From NCBI GenBank assembly GCA_008729055.1, contig SDUX01000008.1:5419756-5483755 (forward strand): a stretch of 64,000 nucleotides of DNA, written 5' to 3'. This stretch comes from Pyropia haitanensis. Lineage: Eukaryota > Rhodophyta > Bangiophyceae > Bangiales > Bangiaceae. The position numbers and the translations under genes are program-made. A model generated the notes under the pieces. The model searched no databases, had not been told where the DNA came from, and was given only the letters and a program-made list of their open reading frames with translations. Positions 22,954 through 33,612 of this stretch are shown here, one piece after another. Positions within the stretch are counted from its first letter, which is position 1, and each line of letters begins with the position of its first letter.

Positions 22954-25900
22954 CGGGCCCAAGGCGGCCAAGGGCGCCGCCAAGGGGGCTCCCAAGCCGC
23001 CGGCGGGCCTGCCGCAGCTCGTCGCCGCCCTCGCCGGCGTCGCGTCATCGGCCAAGTCCAAGCGGGAGGACGCGCTCGCGTGCGTGGCGGTGCTGCTGCG
23101 GCTGGCCGCCGACGACGCGGCGGTGGTGGACGCGTCGGCGGCGGGCGCCGCCCTCTGGGCCGCCCTCCTCGACGCCGACAAGTCGCCGCTCCTCGCCCCC
23201 ACCACCGGCAGCGGCAGCGACGCCGAGGCGCTCGCCGCCCTCGCCGCCGTCGAGTGCTTCCTCGCCCCCGAGGTGGCCGCTGCGCTGCTCCCCGCCGCGG
23301 CCCGCGCGGTGGCGCCGCCCAAAAAGGGCGCGCCGCCGCCGCTGACGGGCCGCGACGCCCGCCGGCGGGCGTGTGCGCTGCTGGCGCGCCTCGCCGCGGA
23401 CCGCCGGGCGGGGGTGGCGGGCGCGGCGCGGCGGGCGCTGGCGCGCCTGCACGCGACCGTCGCGGCGCCGGCGGCGTTTGCGGCCGACATGCTGACCGCC
23501 CTGTGGGACGCGGAGCTGGGCGGCCGTGGGCCGGACCCCGCCGCGTGCGGGCCGGCGGCGGCGGCCATGCAGGAGCGCCTCGGCCACGCGCTGTTTGCGT
23601 GCGTCGGGCTGGTGGGCCAGCCGCGCCGCGCGGCCGCGGGCGCCCCGGCCGACGGCCCGCCGGCAGCAACGGCGGCGGCGCCCGCGTCGGGCCGGCCGCT
23701 GCTGTCGCTGCCGCGGGCGTCCATCCCGCTGCTGGCGCTGGCGGCCAACCACGTGCGGCTGCACGAGGATGTGCCGACGGGCGAGCCGGGCGCCGCGGCG
23801 ATGCGGGCGTCCCGCTGGTGGCCCATCCTTTGCCGCTGCCTGCCGCCCAGCGTGGCGCGCGCCGAGGCCGAGTCTGACTCTGAGTCGGAGGAGGAGGACG
23901 CCGGCGGCAATGTCAATGGCGGCGCGACGACCGCGGCGGGGGAGGACCCGGCGGCGGCCGCCGCGGCGGCGGCAGAGGCGGCCGAAGCGGACTGGACGGC
24001 CGCGACGGTCGACCTGGCCGCCGGCGAGGCGGTCGGCCTGCGCTCCCAGTCGGCCGCGCAGGCGCGCACGGCGGCCGCGACGCTGGCGGCGCTGGTGGCG
24101 GCCGAGCCGCGGCGCGCGCTGGACCTCCTCCTCCCCCACTTGCGCGCCATGACCGCGGGCGTTGGCGCCCTGGACGCCGCCGCGCTGGACCGCATTGGCG
24201 CGGCGCTGCCCGACGGCTCCCGCTTCTCCGCCTTTGACGCCCTCCGCGATGCGCTGCTGGACGCGCGCGCTGCGGTTGGCGGCCAGGGCGCGGCCGGCGG
24301 CGGCGCACCCGCCGCCGGCACCGGCGCGGGCGGCGCCAAGAAAAAGGCGTCGGCGGCGGCGGCTGGCAAGACCGCCCGGGACAAGCAGAGCTCCCAGGCC
24401 GCGGCCGACCGGGCGCGGGCGGCAGCCGCCGCCGCCGAGGCGGCGGCCGCGGCCGCCACGGCCGCCGCTTCCGCGACCGCCACGACCGCCGCGGCGCTGT
24501 CGACCGCCACCGCCGCGCTCATCACCGTCACGGCGGTGGTGCGGGCGGCGCCGCACGAGGCGCACGAGCGGACCCCCGCGCTGCTGGGGGTGACCCTCCC
24601 GTGTGCGGCCGTCGCGCCGCTGCTGCCGCCGACGCGGCGGGCGGTGGCGGCGCTGGCGACCGCGGCGCCGCCGCCGCTCGGGGACCTCTCCCTCCCGCTG
24701 ACCGCGTCCCTGCTGGCGCTGTCGGCGCCGCCCGACGTGGCGGCGCCGCCGTCCATGGCGCTGCTGTGGGCGGTGGAGCCGCGGCTGGACCCGCCGCTGT
24801 CGGCCGAGGCGTTTGCGCTGCTCGCGCCGCTCCTCCGGTACGCGCTCACGCGGTATCCAGAGGCGGCGGCCGAGGCGGCGGCGCACGCCCTGGGTGGCAC
24901 CAAGCTCACCCCCGCCCAAGAGCGGGAGCGGGAGCGGGAGCGCAAAAAGGACACGACCGTCAAGACCGCCGTCGGCATCCTCCACGTGCACGTCACGCCC
25001 ATGGCGGTCGAGTCGGCGGTGGCGGCCGCGTCGGCGCGGGCGGGCACGTGGCTGCTCGCCGCGTTGGAGCGGGAGGACGCGGCGTTTGCGACGGCCGGCG
25101 AGGCGCTCGCGGACCTGACCGCGACGGCGCTGACGCCGGGCGCCGCGGGTGGCGGCCAGCTGGCGCAGGTGCTGGCGGGGCTGCTGTCGGGCAGGAGCAG
25201 CGTCCGCGAGTCGGCGCTGCTCGCGCTGGAGCGCCTGCCCGCGCTCGCGTCGCGGACGGCGGCGTGCCCGCGGGACCCGCTCCTCGCTCGCTCCCTGTGG
25301 CTCGCCCTGCACGACCCGGACGAGGACAACGCGGCCGCCGCGGCGGCGCTGTGGGAGTCGTACGGCCACCCGCTGTCGGTGGCGGAGGACGTGCCGCCGC
25401 TGGCGGCGCTGCTCGCGCACGCGCAGGCGGACGTGCGGGTCATGGCCGCCCGCGCGCTCGCCGGCGCGCTGCGGGGGGAGGCGGCGGCGGCGACCCGCGG
25501 GGCGACGCTGTCCAAGCTGTTTGCAGCGTATGTGGAGCGGCTGCCGCCGCCGCCGCCGCCGCCGCCGCCGCGCGGCAGCCGGGCGGCGATCGAGGCGGCC
25601 GCCGCGGGACCCGGGGTGGAGGACGCCGGCTGGGCCGCCCGCGAGGGCATTGCGCTGGCGCTAAAGGCCCTCGCCACCCGCCGCGCGCTGACGCCCAAGG
25701 ACGTGCCGGTGGTGTTTACCTTTTTGGCCGCCCGCGGCCTGGGCGACGCCCACGACGGCGTGCGGGCGGTCATGGCCGCGGCGGCGACGGCGGCGATTAC
25801 GGCGGCGGGCGCGTCGGCGCCGACGGTGCTGCTGCCGATGATTGAGAGCCAGCTCAGCCGCAAGGCGCCGGCCGCGTCGAGCCGGGGGGGGGGGGGCGGG

Positions 25901-28900
25901 GGGGGGGGGGGCGGCGGGCGGCCGCTCAAGCCGTCCAAGCGCGGTACGCCGGTGAGCCTCGGTGGCGGGGGCGCGCTGGGCGCGGCGGGTGGTGCGGGCG
26001 GCGGCGGCGGCAGCGCGGCCGAGTGGGCCGAGCGCGCCGCCATCCTCCACGCGGACCGGACGCGGGAGAACCTGGTCGTGTGCCTCGGGTCCGTCGCCGA
26101 GCACCTGCCGCCGACGGACCCGCGGGTGGCGCACGCGGCCGACCAGGTGGTGCTGGCCGCCCGCGAGACCCCGTCCGAGGCGGTCCAGCGCGCGGCCGCG
26201 CGGTGTCTGCCGCCGCTGACGCCCGCGATGGAAGGCAAGGAGAAGGAGGTGGTGGCGCCCCTGCTGGCCACCCTGTTTTCCGCCGACGCGCTGTACGGCG
26301 AGCGCCGCGGCGCCGCGTACGCGCTGGCGGGGCTGGTGCAGGGCTTTGGGCTGGGCACGCTCAAGCGGCTCGGCCTCGTCGAGACGCTCTGCGCCGCCGC
26401 GGCGGATGAGAAGGCCCCCCCGCGGCGGCGGCAGGGCGCGCTGCTCGCGTTTGAGACGCTCGCGCTGATGCTGCGGTCCCTGTTTGAGCCCTACACCGTG
26501 CGGGTGCTGCCCATCCTGCTCGCCGGCATGTCCGACTCGGCCGCGGACGTGCGGGACGCGTGCTGGGCCGCCGCCCGCGCCATGATGGCCGAGGTGTCGG
26601 CGCACGGCGTCAAGCTCATCCTGCCGGCGCTGCTGGCGGGCCTCAACGACCGGGCGTGGCGGACCAAGGTGGGCGCCGCCGAGGTGCTCGGCGCGATGGC
26701 GTTTTGCGCGCCGCGGCAGCTGGCGACGCTCCTCCCGCAGATTGTGCCGCGGCTGTCGGCGGCGCTCGCGGACGCGCACCCCAAGGTGTCGGCCGCGTCC
26801 ACGTCGGCGCTGTCGCGGATCGCGGCGGTGGCGCGCAACCCCGAGGTGCGCAAGCTCGCGCCCTTCCTCCTCGCCGCGCTCCAAGACCCGGCCGGCCGCA
26901 CCCGCGGCGCCGTCGACGCGATGCTCGCCACCGAGTTTGTCCACGCGGTGGACCCGGCGTCGCTCGCGCTGCTCATCCCGCCGCTGCACCGGGGCCTCCG
27001 GGAGCGGGCGACGGAGCTCAAGATCCGCTCCGCCGCGATTGTCGGCTCGATGTGCTCGCACGTGGCGCACGACGCGGACGTGCTGCCGTACCTGGACCTG
27101 CTGCTCCCGGACCTGCGGCGCGTCCTCCTCGACGCCATCCCCAACGTGCGCCGCACCGCCGCGCGCGCGCTCGGCTCCCTCGCGGCGGGGCTGGGGGAGG
27201 AAGGCCTGCCGGGGCTGGTGGACTGGCTGCTCGCCGCGCTCACGTCGGCCGACGGGGCGGGGCCGGTGCTGGCCGCCGCGGAAGCCACCCCGGGTGGCGG
27301 CGGCGGCAGGCCGGCCGTGACCGGCGGCAGCGGCGGCGGCAACGTGTCGTCCTCGGCGGAGCGGTCAGGCGCGGCGATGGGCCTCGCCGAGGTGTCGGCG
27401 GCGCTGCCCGAGGCGCGCGTCGAGAGCATCCTCGCCGCCGCGCTCGCCGCGGCGTCGGCGCCGCGGGTGGCGGCCAACCCGGCGTCCGCGGCGGCGGCGC
27501 GGGAGGGCACGCTGATGCTGCTGGCGGCGGTACCCCGCTCCCTGGGCGCCCGCTTTGAGCCCCGCCTCCCCACCGCGCTCGCCGCCATCCTCCGTGGGCT
27601 GGCCGACGACGTGGACTCGGTGCGCGAGGCCGCCCTTGACGCGGGCCGCAACACCGTGTCGGCGTATGGCAAGACGTCCCTCAACAAGCTGCTCCCCGAG
27701 CTCCTCGGTGCGCTCCGCGACCCGCTGTGGCGGATCCGGCAGAGCAGCTGTCAGCTGCTGGGCGACCTGCTGTTGGTCATTGCGGGCGCCGCGCCGTCGA
27801 CGGGCAGCGCCGCGGACGCGCTGGCCGCAGACGCGGCCGCCGCAGCGGAAGAGGCTGAGGAGGACGCTGCGGCGGACGGTGAGGAGGGGGGCGGCGATGG
27901 CGACGACGACGATGATGAGGGTGACAACGCGGACAGCCCTGAGGCGGCCATGGAACTCATGACCACCGAGGCCACGAGCAAGGCGATTGGGGAGGTGCTC
28001 GGCCACAAGCGGCACCTCGAGGTGCTGGCGGCCCTGTACATGGCCCGCTGCGACGTGTCCGTGCGGGTGCGGCAGACCGCGACGGGGGTGTGGAAGACGG
28101 TCGTGTCCAACACCCCCCGCGCGCTGCGGGAGATCCTCCCCACCGCGGTGGCCATGGTCGTCGACGCGCTGGGCGACGAGGACGAGGAGCGCCGTGCCGC
28201 GGCGGGCCGCGCGCTGGGCGACCTCGCCAACAAGCTGGGCGAGCGGGTCGTCCCCGAGGTTCTCCCCGCCCTCCGCCACGGCCTGTCGCGGCAAGACAGC
28301 GACCGGGCGCGCCGCGGCGCGTGCGAGGGCCTGTCGGAGCTGGTCGCCGCGTGCCCGCGGGCGCAGCTGGAGGGCGCCGCCCCGTCGCTGCTGCCGGTGG
28401 TCCTCGACGCGCTGCGGGACCCGCTGGAGGATGTGCGCGCCAACGCGGCGGCCATCTTTGCGACGCTCGCGCGGCCGCTCGGCACCGCCGCCGTCGACCG
28501 CGTCGTGCCGGTGCTCGTCGGCCAGCTGTCGTCAGCCGACGCGGCGGCGGCCGAGGTGGCCCTCGACGGCCTCCGCAAAGTGCTCGCCGCCGCGGGGCCA
28601 CGGCTGCTGTCGGTGGTGGTGCCGCGCCTCGCGGCGGAGCGGCCGCTGTCGCCGCCCGCGGCGCGCGCGATCGCGGCTGCCGCCGAGGTGGCGGGCGACG
28701 CGTTTGAGGTGCACCTCGCCGACGTCCTCGACGCGGTCATTGACAGCGTGGCGGCGGCGGGGTCGGCCGGCGGCGGCGGTGGCGCCGACGCCGACGCGGC
28801 GGCCGACTCGGCGACGGCCGCGCGGGAGGTGGTGCGGGCGGTCGCCAAGGGCGACGCGGACCTCGTCAAGGCGCTCCTCGAGCGCCTCTCCACTGCCGCC

Positions 28901-30586
28901 AACGACTCGTCGGCGGCCGTCCGCACGGCGGCGGCCACCCTCCTCGGCGCGCTCGCGGCGGTGGCGCCGCCGGCCGTCGCGGCCGACGCCGCGCCCGAGC
29001 TGCTCGAGCTCCTCGTCCGCCAGCTGGTCGACGCGGACGCCGCCGCCGCCGCCGCCGCGCACGCGGCGGTGGTCACGCTCGTCGCGGCGGTGCCCGTCCG
29101 CGCCCTCTCCGAGCACATCCCCGACCTCCGCCAGCACCTCCGGTCGGCGCAGGCGGCGCTGTCGGCCGCGGGCGGCGGCGGCCGGTCGGCCGACGCGGGC
29201 ATCCCGGCGCTGGCCACCCCGGCGGGCGTCGCGCCGTTTGTCAAGATCCTCACCGACGGGCTGCTGCTCGGCAGCGCCGAGCTCCGCGAGCAGGCCGCCC
29301 TCGGGATTGTGGAGCTCGTTGAGGTCGCGCCCGCGCCGCCGCCGCCCGCCCCCGGCGGCGGTGTGCGGGCGTCCTCTGCCGCGCTCGGCGCGCACGCGGT
29401 GCGGCTGGCGGGTGCGCTCATCCGCGTCCTCTCCGAGCGCTTCCCGTGGCAGGTGCGCGCCGCGGCGCTCGCGGCGCTGCTGGCGCTGCTCGCCGCCGCG
29501 GGCCGCGCGCTCCGCGCCTTTTCCCCCCAGATCCAGTCGACGGGCGTCAAGGCGCTCGGCGACGGCAGCCGGCTGGTGCGCTCCCGCGGCGCCGCCGCGC
29601 TCGCCGCGCTCGTCGGCGTCAGCCCGCGCGTCGAGCCGCTGCTCGTCGACCTCGCAGCGATCGCCGGCGGCGGCGCGGCGGGCGCCGCGTCGCCGCCGCC
29701 GCCGCCCGCGCGCGCCGCCGCGCACGACGCGCTCGCGCGGTGCGTGGCGGCGGCGGGCGCGACGGGCGTGGCGCTGCCGGCGGCGTGGCTCGCCGCGGCT
29801 CCCGCCGCGGTCGCCGCCGCCCTCACCGCCGAGTATGACAATGTAGCCAAGGCGGCGGTCGCGCCGCTGGCCGCCCTCGCCGCCCACGCGTGCCGCCGCG
29901 ACGGCGGCGGCGGCGGCGGCGGCGGCGGCCGGACCGACGCGGCGGTCGCGGCGGACCTGGCCGCGGTGCTCGACGCGGCGCTCGGGCCGCTCGCCGGCGG
30001 CGACGCGGCGGCGGCGGAGAACGTGGCGCTCGCGCTGACCGCCACCCTCCGCGCCGCGGCGGCCGCGTCGCCGCTCCCCCCCGCGCCCGACGCGGCGCTG
30101 ATGGGCCGCCTCGCCGCCGCCGTTGACGGCGGCCTCACCTCGCCCGAAGAGTATGTGGTGATTGCCGCGACCGCGACCGCCGCGGCGCTGCTGCGCTTTG
30201 CGGCCGCCACGGGCGCGACCGTGCCCGGCCCGCCCGCCGACGCGGCGGGCAGCCTCGACGGCCGCCTCGCCGCCGCGGCGGCCGACCCGACCGCCGCCGT
30301 CGAGGTGCGCGTCGCGGCGCTCGGCGCGCTCGGCCGCCTCGGCCTGCGCACGCCCGCCGCGGCGGCGGCGGCGGTCGCGGCGGCCGCGCGGGAGCGCAAC
30401 ACGGCGCTCAAGGCGGCCGCCGAGGCGGCGCTGCGGCGGGCGCTCGGCGCGGCCGCCGCGGAGCGGCCGCGGCTGGCGGCGCTCCTCGCCGCCGCCGACG
30501 ACCGCGCGTGGCTGGCGCGCGCCGCGCCGCGGCTGGCGGCGCTGGTGTTGGAGGACGGGGAGGAGGCGGAGGGGGGGGGGGCGTGA
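21284..30586 (+). CDS. GCN1: GCN1-like HEAT-repeat activator of GCN2
   Basis: GCN1 binds stalled, collided ribosomes and passes the uncharged-tRNA signal to the kinase GCN2, lowering translation under amino-acid starvation. About 3,100 residues against ~2,670 in yeast and human; the excess is low-complexity. Start at ATG 21284 (CACCATGGAG). The N-terminus changes frame at a C run (21350-21363) and G runs near 22041 and 22641; from 22646 a single frame of ~2,646 residues runs to 30586. HEAT repeats fill the protein. The eEF3-like core is clear (GLVQGFGLGTLKRLGL near 26.33 kb; VRDACWAAARAMM; ELKIRSAAIVGSMCSHV; VREAALDAGRNTVSAYG). So is the conserved C-terminal half (LAALYMARCDVSVRVRQTA; VWKTVVSNTPRALREILP, about 28.0-28.14 kb), which in yeast carries the GCN2 RWD-binding part. 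An acidic low-complexity insertion (about 27.85-27.95 kb) lies just before it. No intron is seen. Confidence 0.93.
21661..21750 (+). repeat. (GGTGGC)n microsatellite, coding
   Basis: About 90 bases of GGT/GGC repeats encode poly-Gly in the N-terminal low-complexity region of GCN1, the same repeat type as in the choline/ethanolamine kinase gene. Confidence 0.85.
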
Positions 30587-31642
30587 GGCGGCACGAGCGG
30601 CGGAGGGCGAGGTGCGGAGGGGGGGGGTGCGGAGGTGGGGAGGTGGGGAGGGGGGGGGGGGGGGGGGGGGGGAAGGTACCTATTGTGGGGGAACGGGACG
30701 TGGCGGGCGTGTCGTACGTTGCTCTTTAGGGGTGGGCGTGTGGGGTGTGCTGCTGGGGTAGGGGTGTCCAACCGGCGGGCCCACGCGGCCATGTGGGGGC
30801 GGCCGTCGGGGGCGGCCGCCCCCCGCGGCGCCCCCGAGCGGAACCTGTGTTTTTGTTTGCGCTGCCGGGATGGACTGGTGGCGGCGCCGCCACCGCCGCC
30901 GCGGACGGCGGCGACGACAAGGAAAGCAACGCCACACAGCCGCCGCGGGGGCGCCGCCGCGCGCCGCAGACTGGCGGGGGAGATGCCCGCCACCGCCCGC
31001 CACGGTCGTGCTCGCCGGGCGCAGGTGGTCACTCGCCACCCGCGGGTGTGCCGTCGTGCTCGCCCGCACCCTCCGGGACACGACCGGCGCACCCAGACCG
31101 GGTTGCCGGGGAGAAAGGCCGTCTCCTGTTGGACGCCAGCGGCGACAACCCCCTGGTCCCGCGCGGGCCTACACCTCCAGGGAGCGCCCGCCCCTCCCAC
31201 GGCGGGCCCCGCGCCACCCCCCGGCGCGCAAGCGCCACCCGGTCGGCCACCACGACCGCCGCCGCACCGGCCCGCGGCGCGTCCACGGTGGGCCCGCCGC
31301 CGGCGCCCACCGCCACGTGCCACGGCCACCGGATGGGCGCTGGCGGCCGCCCCGCGAGATCCGCCCGCCCACGCCCCACCCGCGCAACGGTCACCCACCC
31401 GTCGCACGCGGCCGCACGCGCCGCGCGCGTCCCGAATGCGGGGTCCCGACGGTCGCGGGTTGGACACCACCGCGCCGCCCGCCCGCCCCCAACCGCGTCG
31501 CGCTCCCGCGCCCCCCGCCCCGCGTGGTGGCGCCGCGGTCACGGCGGCCGTCGGCACCCACCCCCCCCCCCCTCACTCCCCTGCCACACCCTCTCCAATC
31601 CCCCCCTCGCCCCCCCCTCCCGCCCCTCCCCAACCCTTTGCC
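30587..31642. other. Spacer, G-rich then mixed; no gene seen
   Basis: Starts with G runs (30618-30671), then about 900 bases of GC-rich sequence without a credible product on either strand. It would hold the 3' end of GCN1 and the promoter of the zinc-finger gene. Confidence 0.45.
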
Positions 31643-31704
31643 ATGGCGTTTGTACCCACCGGCGCGGCCGCTCGCGGCCGGCGGCCGGCCCCCGCCGCCG
31701 CTGT

Positions 31705-31740
<36 letters not shown>

Positions 31741-32364
31741 CGCCGCGGGCCGCCGCCGCCCGACGGGGCGCCCGCGGGTGGTGGCCCGCGCGTCGCTACC
31801 GGTGGGGGGGGGGGCGCGGTGGGGGGGGGAGGCGCGTCGGGGGGGGGCGGGGACGCCGCGTGGGACCGTCGCAGCGGCCCGCCGCCACCGCCGCCACCGC
31901 CACCGCCGCCGCCGCCACCGCCGCTGCCGTCGACGCCGTTGCGGGCGGTCGCGCCGCCGCCTCCGCTGGCCGACGCGACCTTTGTGGCGGACCTCGCGGC
32001 GCTGGTGGCGGACCTCGATGCCACCGCCGACGCCGCCGCCGCCACCACCACCGCCGCCGACGCGACCGCCGCCGCCGCGGCGGCGGTGGGCGCTGCCGCC
32101 GCCGTGACGGCGGCTGCGGGTGTCGATGCAGACGCCGCCGCCGCCGCCGCTGCCGACGCGGGCGTCGACGCCGACGCCGCCGCCACCCGCTGGGCATCGT
32201 GCGGCGCGTGTGGCAACACGGGCTTCACGCGGTGCGCCGGGTGTGGCGGGAGCGGCAAGGTCGCCGTTGCGGGGAGCGTGTACGTGTCGTTTTGTGGTGC
32301 CTGCGTCGGTCACGGTAAGGTCCGGTGTGCGGTGTGTGGGGGGCGGTGTTACATGTGCGTCTGA
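31643..32364 (+). CDS. DnaJ-type zinc-finger protein (BSD2/PSA2-like), probably plastid
   Basis: A small protein of about 240 residues. Start at ATG 31643 (GCCATGGCG). Its N-terminus MAFVPTGAAARGRRPAP followed by Ala- and Arg-rich sequence is typical of an organelle transit peptide. The frame changes at the G runs 31804-31840. The C-terminal domain then reads CGACGNTGFTRCAGCGGSGK...FCGACVGHGKVRCAVCGGRC, that is four CxxC motifs paired as CxxCxxxG with Gly spacing, the cysteine-rich zinc fold of DnaJ without a J domain. Plant relatives (BSD2, PSA2, LQY1, ORANGE-type) are plastid chaperones or thiol-disulfide proteins acting on Rubisco or photosystems. Between transit peptide and finger is an Ala/Asp/Val-rich helical stretch (ADATFVADLAALVADLDATAD). 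The specific client cannot be told from sequence. Confidence 0.8.
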
Positions 32365-33180
32365 GGTAGGGGGGGGGGGGGGGAAGAGGGGGGGGGGGGG
32401 GTAGACGCGGGCACCCGACGCGGCGTGCGCGCTTGCACGCGACCCGCCCCGCCTCGAGACGCCGCGTTTCGGCCGCTGCACGATCCGTCGACGTCTGGGG
32501 GTTGGACCCGACTGCGCTGGTAGGACGGCAGGCCCCCACGCGCCACAGGCGCTGCGCATGACCCGCGCTCCGCCATCCATGGTGAGAGGACGGTGGACGT
32601 GGTCTTTTCCCACACGGTCGGCGCCGTCCTTTTATGGGCACCGCGACGCTGCTGGCGGCGCCGGCCGGTGCCACCAGTGGCGGTGGCGGTGACGGCCGAC
32701 ACGCCTGCCCCTGCCCCCCCGCCCGCCCACTGCTCGACCTGTTTGGGTTGGCCGTCCACTCGCGACCAGCTGGGTGCGCCGGGTGCCGCAAGAGCGTCTC
32801 CACCCGTTGCCGTCTGTGCCGTAGCTAACCGCTTGTCACGGTCCACCAGCTTTGGGGGCGGACGGCCACGTTCCACGTTGGTGTGGCTGCTCGCGCCGGC
32901 GCGGCCCGGCTCCTGCCGCGCCTCGCCGACGGTGGCCGTGCCCAAACCGGCCAGCGTGACCGGTCGGAGCACGTGGTGGCTGCCCCTACGCGGTCGTGGC
33001 TGCGCTCCCCGTTGGCAGCGAAGAGTGGCAGTAGGTGCAAACGATTACGTCCAAAAACAAGACTGTACACACGCACACACGCACTCCCGCTCGGCACCGT
33101 GACGGGACGCCACGTCCCTCCTTAGGCAGTTAGCCGCTCGTTCCCGCCCCCCCCCCCCCCCCCCCCGTACGCCCCCCCCC
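32365..33180. other. Gap between convergent genes, no gene supported
   Basis: G runs at 32370-32401 are followed by about 700 bases of more balanced sequence. Short frames exist on both strands (for example forward 32593-33102) but show no motif. This is likely 3' flanking DNA of the zinc-finger and NADPH oxidase genes. Confidence 0.45.
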
Positions 33181-33578
33181 TCAAAAGTTTTCCGCCCGCA
33201 CCGTCAGCCGCACGTTGCGGCCATACGCGCCGCCGCCCGCCCGCCGCGACCGGTGGCGGCTGGCGCGCATCGCGTCGCGCGCCGCGTCGCGGACGGCGTC
33301 GGTCATGGCGACGGGCCCACACACAAACACGCCCACCGCCGACCCCGACCGGCTGTGCGCCACGAGCGTCGACAGGACGGCGCCCCAGGCGGGGCGCCCG
33401 TAGTTGAGCGACAGCCGCCGGCCGAGGGCGACCGAGTCGAGGCTGCCCAGGCTGCTCCGCCGGTCCACCGACGGCCGGGGGGATGGCGACACGCCGCCGA
33501 CCGGTGGCTTGCGGGGCGTCACCGTGTCTCTGGCACGGTCGGGGAAGCCACCGTCGCCGCGGCCACCACCACCACCAC

Positions 33579-33612
<34 letters not shown>

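Noticed and set aside
22531..26364. 1,277-codon reverse frame opposite GCN1
   Set aside because: Ala/Ser-rich antisense shadow of GCN1 with no motif.
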